A DNA stretch of 44,504 bases from Nitrospira sp. (lineage in GTDB: Bacteria > Nitrospirota > Nitrospiria > Nitrospirales > Nitrospiraceae). The translations under genes and the position numbers were made by a program. The notes under the pieces were generated by a model. The model was not told the DNA's origin. It saw only the letters and a list, made by a program, of their open reading frames with translations, and did not search any database. Below are positions 1 through 8,248 of the stretch, one piece after another (within the stretch, counting starts at the first letter, position 1; each line of letters opens with the position of its first letter). Where the stretch lies: contig SWDH01000028.1 in the NCBI GenBank assembly GCA_005116945.1, forward strand, positions 219,173 through 263,676, in the 5' to 3' direction.

Positions 1-2
1 AA

Positions 3-425
3 TACGAGCTGAGGGATCAATACTGCACGGACATTCCCAAGGAAGGCGACACCTTCCTTGTCGTAGACCTCGTGGATCCGGCCTTGCGCACCGAACCGGT
101 CGGAATGCGGATCATGAAGGGGAACGGCTCCAATGAGTCTGAAGATCAGATCGTGGCAGATATTCGTCCGACCACCCACCCGGATGGAGTGCTCCGGGGC
201 GAAGTCCGTCTTGCCGAGGGTCTCTATACTGTCACCGTTGCGGCGGAGAAACAGAATCTGATGCGGCGACCCCAATATCTATTGCGGGTACACATGATCG
301 ATTACCAGAAGCTGATGCGTACCATGACCGTACCGGCAATAGCAGTTCTGATAGTTGCATTGATTGGATACATACTCATACGATCGAAGTGGCTGCGGAA
401 TTGGTGGGCAGTCCGCCGTTCGTAG
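3..425 (+). CDS. amoD: AmoD-like copper protein, 3' part (cut by left window edge)
   Basis: The reading frame is open from base 3 and enters the window from the left, so the N-terminus and signal peptide are missing. The visible protein closely matches the complete AmoD-like protein at 37248-37829: shared blocks include QYCTDIP, VVDLVDP, HPDGVLRGEVRL and a C-terminal membrane helix followed by WLRNWWAV. AmoD/PmoD proteins are periplasmic, membrane-anchored copper proteins of ammonia and methane oxidisers. A dicopper CuA-like site has been reported for a methanotroph homologue. The retained Cys in QYCTD and Met in VGM are candidate ligands. The copC/copD genes downstream fit the end of an amoCAB-ED-copCD operon; amoCAB would lie outside the window. 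AmoD versus AmoE cannot be decided because the two are paralogous. Confidence 0.85.
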   Translation, partial: YELRDQYCTDIPKEGDTFLVVDLVDPALRTEPVGMRIMKGNGSNESEDQIVADIRPTTHPDGVLRGEVRLAEGLYTVTVAAEKQNLMRRPQYLLRVHMIDYQKLMRTMTVPAIAVLIVALIGYILIRSKWLRNWWAVRRS

Positions 426-514
426 AAAACCGGGCGCTCCGGCCCGCGAGCCTGTGATTCAACATTCGAGAGGGAGGATACTGACAATGGTTGTGCAATG
501 GTTGAGGCCTATCG

Positions 515-778
515 GTGCCGGCCAAAGTCTACACGGGGGGGTTCATCAATTTCGAACATAGCTTCAGCCAGCCTGGCAAATTCATCGGGATCATCACCGT
601 TCGCGGCAAGGAAGAGCATGTCGCGCGATTCCCAATTTCGGTCGGAGAAGGGGGAGTCGTTTCCCACTTGATGCACTACATGATGGTCATCGTCCCAGTC
701 GCAATACTCGCCGCTGGAGCAGCAATCTTCTTTATCATGCGAGGTCGCCGCAAGTCCCCGGTGAGCACCGTTTCCTAG
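515..778 (+). CDS. Small single-pass membrane protein of the amo-cop operon, probably 5'-truncated
   Basis: An 87-residue frame starting at GTG. It encodes a beta-rich segment (FSQPGKFIGIITVRGKEEH), then a membrane helix around residues 52-75 and a basic tail (MRGRRKSP). The fold hint resembles the YtkA/FixH-type periplasmic domain, but only its last strands are present and there is no signal peptide. A better Shine-Dalgarno (AGGGAGG) stands before an ATG at 487, which is in another frame and stops at 561. This suggests an internal deletion with a frameshift in a once longer gene. A weak GAGG at 504-507 could still serve the GTG. The position between amoD and copC fits a role in copper handling or monooxygenase assembly, which is inference. 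Confidence 0.5.
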   Translation: MPAKVYTGGFINFEHSFSQPGKFIGIITVRGKEEHVARFPISVGEGGVVSHLMHYMMVIVPVAILAAGAAIFFIMRGRRKSPVSTVS

Positions 779-881
779 GCAAGCAGCCATTCGGTCTCAG
801 GAGTAGAACATGTCGAGACAGGTGGGCACATGACGGGTTGCTGCACCCCGGCTTAGCAGCAGCAACAAGAAGGAGTTCCCG

Positions 882-1286
882 ATGAAACCATGGGCAGTTT
901 ACGCACTCAAGCGCATCCTGGCTGGCACAGCGGTCGCAATGGTGCTGTGCGTGCATGCCGCTCCAGTGCTGGCACATTCAATGCTGGTCAAGGCAGAGCC
1001 GCCACGCCGGGCTGTTCTTGCCCAAGCGCCAACACATATAAGACTCTGGTTCAACGAAGAGATTGAAGGCGACTACGCATCGCTGATCGTACTCGACGCC
1101 GAGAAGCATCCTGTCACCGAGGTCAAACCAAAACTGGCTCCCGATGACCGGAAATCCATCGTCCTGCCGTTGCCGGAGTTGACGCCTGGAAAGTATTCAG
1201 TAAAGTTTCGGGTGCTGTCGGTTGATGGTCATGTAGTGGAATCGTATTTCGACTTCTCTGTAAAGGGCAAAGTGCAAAAGAAATGA
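882..1286 (+). CDS. copC: CopC-family periplasmic copper-binding protein
   Basis: The 134-residue product has a signal peptide ending at VLA-HS, so the mature protein begins with the His that is the N-terminal copper ligand of CopC proteins. The family signature runs AHSMLVKAEPP near the start, LWFNEEIEG in the middle and SVDGHVVESYFDFSV at the end, matching PF04234. CopC binds Cu(II) in the periplasm and passes it to the inner-membrane partner CopD. The next gene is copD-like and overlaps by four bases (ATGA), so translation is coupled. An AAGGAG ribosome site precedes the ATG. Beside amo genes it most likely supplies copper to ammonia monooxygenase. Confidence 0.92.
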   Translation: MKPWAVYALKRILAGTAVAMVLCVHAAPVLAHSMLVKAEPPRRAVLAQAPTHIRLWFNEEIEGDYASLIVLDAEKHPVTEVKPKLAPDDRKSIVLPLPELTPGKYSVKFRVLSVDGHVVESYFDFSVKGKVQKK

Positions 1287-3304
1287 TCGAGGTCATCGGC
1301 GCGCTGTTCCGCTGGCTACAGCTTGCGTCCAACATGATCCTGATCGGCGGTTGCGTCTTTCTTGCGATTGCCGCCCGAGCGAATACTGTACTCAACACGC
1401 CTTGGGTTACCCGCCTGAATCGGGCGTTACCATGGCTTGCAGGCACACTTCTGCTTGGTTTGCTCGGCTTACTAGCGACGACGACTGCACAGGCCACAGG
1501 CGTGGCCGACAATGCCTGGCGTCCGGGAGCCTGGCTAGAGCTCTTACAAAAAACCCGCATAGGACTCATCTGGACAATGCGCGCTGCCCTTGCGCTCCTT
1601 GTCCTCGCCATGACCCTCTACATTCGGGTGTCACGCAAAGCGCGTTGGCAGTATGTGTTATGCGCAACCGTCGCCGCACTCACACTGGCCGCTGGGTCAC
1701 TCGCAAGCCACTCTGCGGCTGATGAACTGTCTGTCACATCAGTATTGCCTTACACACTGCATATCGTTCTGGCGAGCGTCTGGTTCGGAGGGTTGCCGGC
1801 CTTCCTCAGCGTCTTATTTGCCAAGACCCGGACGCAAACTGGCGAGGAAGTGGATCGAGCAGACATTCAGACCCTGAAACAGTTCTCGACGATGGCGTTG
1901 CCTGTCATGCTTGCGGTTGTCGCCACAGGCATCATCGTAACCTATCGCATGGTGGACACAAGCTACGCCGCATTGACTGCAACAAGCTGGGGCTGGCTTC
2001 TCAATACCAAGCTCGCGCTGCTCGCCGTGATTCTCGTGCTCGCCGCGTGTGCACGTCACCTCTGGATTCCGGCACTCGACCAGAGCGTGGATGGGGCCAC
2101 GACCGGCGGACGAGGGCTTCGAAAGTGGGTCCCCGTCGAATTCGTGCTCGGGTTGGGACTGGTACTGGTCGCGACAATCCTGGCTAACGCTATTCCAGCA
2201 AAGCACGCTGTTATTGAAGACTGGCCCTATCCATTCCGCTTCTCCATCGACGCCACCTGGGGAGGAGTGGGCATGATGATCGGCACAGGGGTCGGAGTCA
2301 TGCTGCTCATCTTAGCAGTTGGGGCGGTTATCCTTGGTCGGTCCAAACGCTGGGAGACGAAGTGGCGTATTGCCATCCCCGCCATACTGGCGGTCTGCGC
2401 GCTGGTTGCGGCGCTCCCTCCCCTTGCCACTCAGGCTTTTCCAGAAACGTACCGTAAGACACCGGTCCCGTTTGATGCCATTTCCGTTGCCAATGGTGCG
2501 GCTCTATTCTCTGCAAATTGTGTGCTTTGCCATGGCCCCCAAGCCAAGGGCAATGGTATTCTGGCCAAAACCTTCCCCATACCGCCAGTCGATCTCCTCA
2601 CAGAGCCGCACACGGCCAAGCACACTGCAGGGGATTTTTTCCACTGGCTGACCCATGGTATTCCGGGTACCGGCATGCCGGCGTTTGCGGACAAACTCTC
2701 GGAAGAGGACCGTTGGGACCTGGTGAATTTTCTCCATGCCACCTCCCGTGGCTATCAGGCACGCCTGATCAATCCCTATGTCGCCCCCAATCAACCGTAC
2801 ATGGCCCCACAGAACTTCTCCTATTCCACACATGACGGAACAAGCGGAACCTTGAAGGATTTCCGCCGGCAGAAAGCGATTGTACTGGTGCTATTTTCAT
2901 GGCCGGAGTCACAGGCAAGACTCAGTCAGTTGAGACAAGCTGATGCCACCCTACGCACTACAGATACGGTGATACTCGCGGTGCCCCTCAATGATCTCAA
3001 GCCGCAAGACCTGGCGGCAATCACTGCAGCCACCCCTTTCCAGGTAACAACGCAAGGGGCACCAGAAATTGCGCGCAGCTACTCTCTATTCCGCAGAACC
3101 CTTAGTAACCCCGATCTGGCCGGCGAAGGGACAACACCGAATCATATGGAGTTTCTCATAGATCGTTACGGCTATTTACGGGCACGCTGGATCCCTGCGG
3201 TGGATGGATCTGGATGGGCAGATATCGCAGAATTGACGCGACAAATAGAACAACTCAATAGGGAAAAGGAAATTCGGCCACCGCCAGACGATCACGTCCA
3301 CTGA
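1283..3304 (+). CDS. copD: CopD-like membrane protein fused to cytochrome c and thioredoxin-like domains
   Basis: The 673-residue product has three parts. Residues 1 to about 385 hold eight or more hydrophobic helices of the CopD/YcnJ type. Residues about 395-490 form a class I cytochrome c domain with haem motif C413-V-L-C416-H417 and a downstream GMPAF methionine region. Residues about 515-660 resemble a redoxin/SCO-like domain (IVLVLFSWPE, then a RYGYLRARW strand) but lack the usual Cys pair. CopD takes up copper together with CopC, and the start overlaps copC by four bases. The haem domain suggests copper import is coupled to electron transfer or reduction of Cu(II), which is inference. 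Far longer than ordinary CopD (about 300 residues). Confidence 0.88.
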   Translation: MIEVIGALFRWLQLASNMILIGGCVFLAIAARANTVLNTPWVTRLNRALPWLAGTLLLGLLGLLATTTAQATGVADNAWRPGAWLELLQKTRIGLIWTMRAALALLVLAMTLYIRVSRKARWQYVLCATVAALTLAAGSLASHSAADELSVTSVLPYTLHIVLASVWFGGLPAFLSVLFAKTRTQTGEEVDRADIQTLKQFSTMALPVMLAVVATGIIVTYRMVDTSYAALTATSWGWLLNTKLALLAVILVLAACARHLWIPALDQSVDGATTGGRGLRKWVPVEFVLGLGLVLVATILANAIPAKHAVIEDWPYPFRFSIDATWGGVGMMIGTGVGVMLLILAVGAVILGRSKRWETKWRIAIPAILAVCALVAALPPLATQAFPETYRKTPVPFDAISVANGAALFSANCVLCHGPQAKGNGILAKTFPIPPVDLLTEPHTAKHTAGDFFHWLTHGIPGTGMPAFADKLSEEDRWDLVNFLHATSRGYQARLINPYVAPNQPYMAPQNFSYSTHDGTSGTLKDFRRQKAIVLVLFSWPESQARLSQLRQADATLRTTDTVILAVPLNDLKPQDLAAITAATPFQVTTQGAPEIARSYSLFRRTLSNPDLAGEGTTPNHMEFLIDRYGYLRARWIPAVDGSGWADIAELTRQIEQLNREKEIRPPPDDHVH

Positions 3305-3660
3305 GTCTCCACGTGAACATCGACCGGACTAGCGAACGGATTGCGAGCGCACGTTCCCACGGTTATTCCCCTGATAATTCAATGGGGTCAATAGGCTCTG
3401 ATACCCCGAGCCTGGCAAGCTTATACAATCCTTGTGTTCGAGATCATCAAGGATTGATGTCCCGTGAAGCTGTTTCACACCAATCTGTATGTATATAGCC
3501 ATCTCGGTTGAGTGGACCACAACCGTGCCTGTCATGATGTTGTCTCACACATGGATGCACGATACCGGCACTTGATTTCCAATGCATTTTTGTATAGTTC
3601 TTGTCCTCGAATAACCTATGTACTTAACTCCAACATGCTCAGTTGTTCCAGAGTCGCACC
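3305..3660. other. Intergenic stretch without recognisable gene
   Basis: The stretch holds only short frames in every direction, with no ribosome site joined to a plausible protein. No strong terminator hairpin is visible after copD. It ends at the transposase remnant and may be insertion debris. Confidence 0.5.
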
Positions 3661-3990
3661 ATGGAGGATTACATGCCAGCCCTCGCTAAATTCGAACAAC
3701 GCTTTGCCACTGAACGTGCGTGCCGTGCCTACCTGGCTCAGCTGCGGTGGCCAACTGGGTTCTGTTGCCCTCAGTGCACGACCAGTGGCAGTTGGACCAC
3801 CACGAGATGCCTCCTGATGTGCCGCCGATGTGGATACCAAGCTTCGGTCACGGCAGGAACAATCTTCCATCGAACCCGCCTCCCCTTGCAGGCCTTGTTT
3901 CAAGCCATATGGCTTCTGACCGACCAGAAACATAAACTCAGCGCCTTGGGGCTACAGCGCCTACTGGGCCTTGGCAGTTACAGGACTGCA
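3661..3990 (+). pseudogene. IS1595-family transposase, N-terminal remnant
   Basis: About 110 residues match the start of IS1595-type transposases. There is a leading helical segment (FATERACRAYLAQLRWP), then a zinc ribbon with CCPQC and CRRCGYQ, then the TGTIFHRTRLPL type linker (here TAGTIFH) and the LGLGSYRTA region. Homology stops there: the remaining residues of the frame do not resemble the DDE catalytic domain, and no terminal inverted repeats were found. The element is therefore truncated and inactive. It separates the amo-cop operon from the next gene group and marks past rearrangement. Confidence 0.75.
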
Positions 3991-4174
3991 TCCGACGTAC
4001 AGTTGGCCCCTGTGCCTATTGGTATATCTAGTATCTCTATGAGATGGATAATCGAGTTTCTTCTTAGAAGACTCAAACGCAGCACTTTACTCCTGCCTGC
4101 CCAATATCTTCGCTTGCCCTCGCTGATCCTGAAGGGTAAAATTACCATCCTCATCTATATCGACAGGAGGTGCT

Positions 4175-4942
4175 ATGGCTGTCCGCACCATTCCCTCAAA
4201 ACCACGGGTTTCTCTCGACCGAAGCATCGAACGGATGCGGAAACAGCTTGCCGAACTCGCTCCGTACTTAGGCAAGGGGAAGCAGACACGTAGTTTGGAG
4301 GAGTTCGATCTGGAAGCCGAACGCCTGATTGAGGAGCTGCTTGGGCTGACGTCTGACTTGCTCCACGCCTATGAGTATGCTGAGCTGGGTGAGGCGGCAG
4401 GATTGGTGAATATGACGGACGAGGCGCCGGAAGGTACAGGCATGGATAGTGAGCGGCAAAGTCTACTGCAGCGAGGCCGTGTGTTGGAAAGCTGCGTGGC
4501 AGAATTGGAAGCGCGTCGGTCTGCTGGGCCGAAGAAATCCAAGGTCGGACGCACTCTCGTCGGCCCGCAGATTGCCGAACACATGTCCTCCGAGATCCGG
4601 AACGTATCGCAGGATGCCAGTCTGCGACAGGCCGGGCAACTGATGCAGCAATGGAAGCTCGGGTCTTTGCTTGTCACAGACCGCCAATCGTATGTCGGGG
4701 TTATCACCGATTCCCTCCTGGCTCGGGAGGTGGTGGCGAAGGGGCTAGATCCTAATACAACGGTTGTCAAAAGCTGTATGCGGACTTCGGTGGCAGCCAT
4801 TGAAGGTAGCCGGCCGATTATCGATGCCGTGCGTATGATGAAGGAACGAGCGACTCGGCATCTGGCCGTGACGCAAGATGGACAGATTATCGGTGTAATA
4901 TCTGTCTCCAACATTCTGCGGTACTACTCAGGCATCGTCTAA
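4175..4942 (+). CDS. CBS-domain pair protein with helical N-terminus
   Basis: The 255-residue cytoplasmic protein starts at ATG after an AGGAGG ribosome site. Residues 1 to about 120 are charged and helical, with a possible coiled coil (RLIEELLGLTSDLL). Residues about 128-255 form two CBS motifs: ISSEIRNV-type starts (MSSEIRNVSQDASL, MRTSVAAIEGSRP) and the typical endings VGVITDSLLARE and IGVISVSNILRYY. CBS pairs bind adenosyl nucleotides or similar ligands and usually regulate a partner domain. No catalytic or DNA-binding domain is attached, so the partner is unknown. The next gene follows after about 85 bases on the same strand. Confidence 0.8.
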   Translation: MAVRTIPSKPRVSLDRSIERMRKQLAELAPYLGKGKQTRSLEEFDLEAERLIEELLGLTSDLLHAYEYAELGEAAGLVNMTDEAPEGTGMDSERQSLLQRGRVLESCVAELEARRSAGPKKSKVGRTLVGPQIAEHMSSEIRNVSQDASLRQAGQLMQQWKLGSLLVTDRQSYVGVITDSLLAREVVAKGLDPNTTVVKSCMRTSVAAIEGSRPIIDAVRMMKERATRHLAVTQDGQIIGVISVSNILRYYSGIV

Positions 4943-5027
4943 CAACACATTGCGCAGCGTTTGTACGGCGTGTTCTGAGCCATCGGTTATGGGATATTTA
5001 CTTCCTTTGGAAAGGGAGGTGAGGGAG

Positions 5028-5387
5028 ATGGGACCAACGAAGGCGATCGTGAAAGAAAATACACTCTATGAAGCAGTAGGGGGAAAGCTGATTAAGGGCG
5101 GGTTTGCCAGCCGGCAAGAACTCGAAGACTACGTCAATCATCATTACGTCACGCTGCCGGTCCTCGACAATGCGGGAAACCCGTGGCTGCTTGATGGAAA
5201 GCCGGTATATTGTCTTCGCGGTACGCAATACGAAACGGTAGACGATCAGAGGGTCCATCTCGCACGCTGTTCGGATTGCGGAGGCATGGGAGTCAGATCG
5301 GACGAATTTACGGTCGAATCGGACTGCATTCGTTGCACGGTCTGCGGGCATGAATTCGATGCTCGATTAGAAATGATGGAAACATAA
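5028..5387 (+). CDS. Small Cys-rich (zinc-ribbon-like) protein of unknown function
   Basis: The chosen ATG follows a strong GGGAGGTGAGGG ribosome site and gives 119 residues; an upstream ATG at 4950 has no such site. The N-terminal two thirds carry no recognised domain (NTLYEAVGGKLIKGG, then DNAGNPWLLDGKPVYCLRG). The C-terminus has two Cys pairs, CSDCGG and CIRCTVCGHEF, that would make a zinc ribbon. It is not obviously homologous to the three CTRCGG proteins elsewhere in the window. It directly precedes the amoC1 promoter region. A stem with imperfect pairing at about 5389-5420 may end transcription. Confidence 0.65.
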   Translation: MGPTKAIVKENTLYEAVGGKLIKGGFASRQELEDYVNHHYVTLPVLDNAGNPWLLDGKPVYCLRGTQYETVDDQRVHLARCSDCGGMGVRSDEFTVESDCIRCTVCGHEFDARLEMMET

Positions 5388-5531
5388 AGAGGGAAAGGGC
5401 GAGCCTGGGCTTTCTCCCTTGAAATCGAGGCCACCTGAATCAACCTTATTCCCACCGGTTCATTTCCGTCAGATCCTGAATAGCAAGAGGTATGTCTATG
5501 TATTTAAATAACATTTTGACATATGATTGTA

Positions 5532-5560
5532 TTGACACATACATTGAAGAGAGTTAATAT
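5532..5560 (+). promoter_or_regulatory. Candidate sigma70 promoter of amoC1
   Basis: TTGACA at 5532-5537 and TAATAT at 5555-5560 are separated by 17 bases in an AT-rich stretch. The spacer contains ACATTGAAG (5541-5549), related to the ACATTGGAC/ACATTGAAC elements at the carH divergent promoters. A second TTGACA lies at 5516. The predicted leader to the amoC1 start is about 114 bases. Confidence 0.55.
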
Positions 5561-5680
5561 TTTGATAAGCACGTATTGATGAACTGGTACAAGAGGGTGC
5601 CTAAATTTGCAGGGGTGAAACCGGGAAGTTTTATAAGCGCATAGGGGTGTTTTTCTCTCACATAACAAGGAGGTCAGGGT

Positions 5681-6484
5681 ATGGCAAGTGCAAGCACATG
5701 GGGGGGTAGCGACAAGAGCGGCTATGACATGTCGCTCTGGTACGATTCCAGGCCCCTCAAGATCGGCTGGTTTGCAATGTTGGGGGCGGTGGGGGCTGAA
5801 GTCGTGTTTCAGCGCGTCTTCGGGTATTCCCATGGGTTAGACTCCATGACCCCGGAGTTCGAGACGGTGTGGATGGGCCTCTGGCGGTTTAACGTCATTT
5901 CCAACATCATCTTCTCGGCGGCGACACTCGGGTGGATCTGGCAGACGCGGGATCGCAACGTCGCCAATGTGGATCCGAAGACCGAGCTGAAGCGGTACTT
6001 CTACTGGATGATGTGGTTGGCGATCTACGTGTTCGGGGTCTATTGGGCCGGCAGTTATACGCTGGAGCAGGATGCGTCGTGGCATCAGGTGATCATCCGG
6101 GATACGAGCTTCACCGCGAGCCATATCATTGCGTTCTACTTCACGTTCCCGTTGTACATCACCTGCGGCGTGGCGAGCTATCTGTATGCGATGACGCGGT
6201 TACCGCAGTTCAGCAAGGCCGTGTCGTTCCCGTTGGTGGGAGCGATTGTGGGCCCGATGATGATTCTCCCGAACGTGGGCCTCAACGAGTGGGGCCATGC
6301 ATTCTGGTTCGTCGATGAACTCTTCGCGGCGCCATTGCACTGGGGCTTTGTGACCTTGGGCTGGTGCGGATTGTTTGGCGGAACGGGCGGCGTGGCGGCA
6401 CAGATTGTGGCGCGCATGTCGAACCTGTGCGATGTGGTCTGGAACAACGAGAGCAAGGACTGCTTGCACGTGATTCCCTACTAA
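5681..6484 (+). CDS. amoC: Ammonia monooxygenase subunit C (copy 1)
   Basis: A 267-residue integral membrane protein, full length for AmoC. It is the copper-containing C subunit of the membrane-bound ammonia monooxygenase, which oxidises ammonia to hydroxylamine. The copper-site pattern D-x3-H-x12-H is intact (D131, H135, H148), and the conserved [16 protein letters not shown] and APLHWGFV blocks are present. About six membrane helices are visible. The start follows AACAAGGAGGTCAG, the same ribosome site as amoC3. There is no amoA or amoB beside it, so it is a solitary copy. In ammonia oxidisers such solitary amoC genes have been linked to stress and recovery. It differs from copies 2 and 3 mainly around residues 76-92. 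A UUCG terminator follows. Confidence 0.95.
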   Translation: MASASTWGGSDKSGYDMSLWYDSRPLKIGWFAMLGAVGAEVVFQRVFGYSHGLDSMTPEFETVWMGLWRFNVISNIIFSAATLGWIWQTRDRNVANVDPKTELKRYFYWMMWLAIYVFGVYWAGSYTLEQDASWHQVIIRDTSFTASHIIAFYFTFPLYITCGVASYLYAMTRLPQFSKAVSFPLVGAIVGPMMILPNVGLNEWGHAFWFVDELFAAPLHWGFVTLGWCGLFGGTGGVAAQIVARMSNLCDVVWNNESKDCLHVIPY

Positions 6485-6516
6485 ATCATATCGGCAGCGT
6501 TCTCAGTGTTATCCAT

Positions 6517-6548
6517 GGGCGACCTCCTACTTCGGTGGGAGGTCGCCC
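6517..6548 (+). terminator. UUCG-tetraloop hairpin after amoC1
   Basis: A 14-base-pair stem (GGGCGACCTCCTAC with GTGGGAGGTCGCCC, one G-U type pair) closes a TTCG loop. There is no long U-tract, only GTCGTTTC downstream. The position 33 bases after the stop fits transcription termination or 3'-end protection of the amoC1 mRNA. Confidence 0.75.
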
Positions 6549-6633
6549 GTGTCGTTTCAAAGTCGTATGACACTGCCAAAAGAAAGAAGTTCTCATAGAC
6601 GTACCTGCGTGAAGTAATCCGGATGCCTGCTTC

Positions 6634-6661
6634 TTGACATTCGTTGAAGAGGGGCTATACG
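6634..6661 (+). promoter_or_regulatory. Candidate sigma70 promoter upstream of amoC2
   Basis: TTGACA at 6634-6639 and TATACG at 6656-6661 are 16 bases apart. The spacer contains TTGAAGAG, also found in the same place in the amoC1 promoter spacer. If used, it gives an unusually long leader of about 390 bases that includes the mini-ORF at 6765. Confidence 0.45.
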
Positions 6662-6764
6662 ATTTGCGGTGTAAATGGCCATTCACGTGAGAGGGGAACA
6701 GCCCAACACACGTATGGTACTGTAATCCCCCCACGGTTCTTCGAGCCGAAAGGAGGGGGTAAAC

Positions 6765-6809
6765 ATGACAGACCTTAATCCCCCAGATCAGGGTGGCCCG
6801 CCGAGGTAA
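6765..6809 (+). CDS. Possible 14-residue leader peptide upstream of amoC2
   Basis: ATG follows a very strong ribosome site (GAAAGGAGGGGG, 5-6 bases upstream) and encodes MTDLNPPDQGGPPR before TAA. The peptide is rich in Pro and Gly, with two Pro-Pro pairs that could slow ribosomes. It lies between the candidate promoter and amoC2, followed by a possible small GC-rich hairpin (GCCCGCC/GGTGGGC). A regulatory leader is possible, but chance cannot be excluded for a frame this short. Confidence 0.35.
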   Translation: MTDLNPPDQGGPPR

Positions 6810-7055
6810 GGGTGGGCTTCTCGTCAGTTACACTAGCCGGTTCTCCAACGGCTCCCGTCTTGTCGCGTAGGCAATATCCTTCTTAAATATACCGATGAGC
6901 CGTGGTAGGTGCCTGGGCTGGCACCGTGAGTACCAGCAGCTTCCATAGAATTCTGTCTCCTCTGACGAGTCGCCTTGTAGCCCCATCCCTCGCACGGGTC
7001 TTAAATTTCCACACACAAGGTTGTTTCTCGCGTAGGCGAGAAGGAGGTTAGGAAC

Positions 7056-8099
7056 ATGGCAAGTACAACTACATGGGGAGGGGAGACCAAGGACTACGAC
7101 ATGTCCCTCTGGTACGATTCCAGGCCCCTCAAAATCGGGTGGTTTGCAATCTTGGGGGCGGTGGGGGCCGAGGTCGTGTTTCAACGCGTCTTCGGCTACT
7201 CCCACGGCTTGGACTCCATGACCCCGGAGTTCGAAAACGTGTGGATGAGTTTGTGGCGGTTTAATGTGATTGCCAACATCATCAATGCGTCCGCGATCTT
7301 TGGGTGGCTTTGGAGTACGCGTGATCGTGACCTGGCTAACTTGGCTCCCAAGACAGAACTCAAGCGGTATTTTTACTGGATGATGTGGCTGGCATGTTAC
7401 GTCTTCGGCGTCTACTGGGCAGGAAGTTACACGCTGGAGCAGGATGCCTCCTGGCATCAAGTGATCATCCGGGATACGAGCTTCACCGCAAGCCATATCA
7501 TCGCGTTCTACTTCACGTTCCCGCTTTACATCACCATGGGAGTTGCGAGTTACCTTTATGCGATGACGCGGCTGCCGCAGTTCAGCAAGGCGGTGTCGTT
7601 CCCGTTGGTGGGGGCGATCGTGGGGCCGATGATGATTTTGCCGAACGTGGGGCTCAATGAGTGGGGGCATGCGTTCTGGTTCGTCGATGAACTCTTTGCT
7701 GCCCCGTTGCACTGGGGCTTTGTGACCTTGGGCTGGTGCGGGTTGTTCGGGGGGACGGGGGGCGTGGCGGCGCAGATCGTGGCGCGCATGTCGAACCTGT
7801 GCGATGTGGTCTGGAACAACGAGAGCAAGGACTTACTCGCAGCCGAAGAGGACACGAACCGCCAGGCCTTCATTCAGAATCGTCGTCTTGTCGTCACCAC
7901 AGCATCAAGGGTGCTGAGCGATCCTCTATTCAGTCGCGTCCGGTTCGATGTCTTGATCGCCGATGAAGCGCCGTGGATTGCGGCGGCCCCATTGCTCGGC
8001 GCCGCCGGGCTCGCCCACGAAAGGATCGTGATCAGTGGCGATCGGCGCGACATTGCATCATCTGGACTGTGGACTTCACCTGAACTTGAACTTCGTTGA
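7056..8099 (+). CDS. amoC: Ammonia monooxygenase subunit C (copy 2) fused to a helicase fragment
   Basis: Residues 1-259 are a complete AmoC body with the copper pattern D130, H134, H147, a GAAGGAGG ribosome site and 3' DNA almost identical to copies 1 and 3. The normal last seven residues (CLHVIPY) are replaced from base 7833 by 88 foreign residues. These resemble the middle of a superfamily-1 (DNA2/NAM7-like) helicase: [15 protein letters not shown], then a Walker B-like [10 protein letters not shown], then [11 protein letters not shown]. Walker A is absent, so the added part cannot be an active ATPase. The switch follows a shared GAGAGCAAGGACT. It is either a real recombination product or an assembly join between near-identical amoC copies. 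Confidence 0.85.
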   Translation: MASTTTWGGETKDYDMSLWYDSRPLKIGWFAILGAVGAEVVFQRVFGYSHGLDSMTPEFENVWMSLWRFNVIANIINASAIFGWLWSTRDRDLANLAPKTELKRYFYWMMWLACYVFGVYWAGSYTLEQDASWHQVIIRDTSFTASHIIAFYFTFPLYITMGVASYLYAMTRLPQFSKAVSFPLVGAIVGPMMILPNVGLNEWGHAFWFVDELFAAPLHWGFVTLGWCGLFGGTGGVAAQIVARMSNLCDVVWNNESKDLLAAEEDTNRQAFIQNRRLVVTTASRVLSDPLFSRVRFDVLIADEAPWIAAAPLLGAAGLAHERIVISGDRRDIASSGLWTSPELELR

Positions 8100-8161
8100 T
8101 TGAGAGTGATTGCTTGACGGCGACCTCACGAATTCAGGATAATCCGCTTCCACCTCGATGT

Positions 8162-8248
8162 GCCGAAGTGGCGAAACTGGCAGACGCACTAGATTCAGGG
8201 TCTAGCGCCCGCAAGGGTGTGCGGGTTCAAATCCCGCCTTCGGCACCA
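8162..8248 (+). tRNA. tRNA-Leu (anticodon CAG)
   Basis: The 87-base gene folds as a class II tRNA. The acceptor stem pairs GCCGAAG with CTTCGGC, and the anticodon stem CTAGA/TCTAG encloses the loop TTCAGGG with anticodon CAG. A long variable arm follows, then the T arm GCGGG-TTCAAAT-CCCGC, discriminator A and encoded CCA. It reads CUG codons. It sits just after the helicase fragment, a typical boundary for integrated DNA. Confidence 0.95.

Noticed and set aside
6828..7712. Long minus-strand open frame antisense to amoC2
   Set aside because: It mirrors the conserved amoC coding strand, gives His/Pro-rich protein without a domain, and recurs opposite the other amoC copies only because their codon use is similar.
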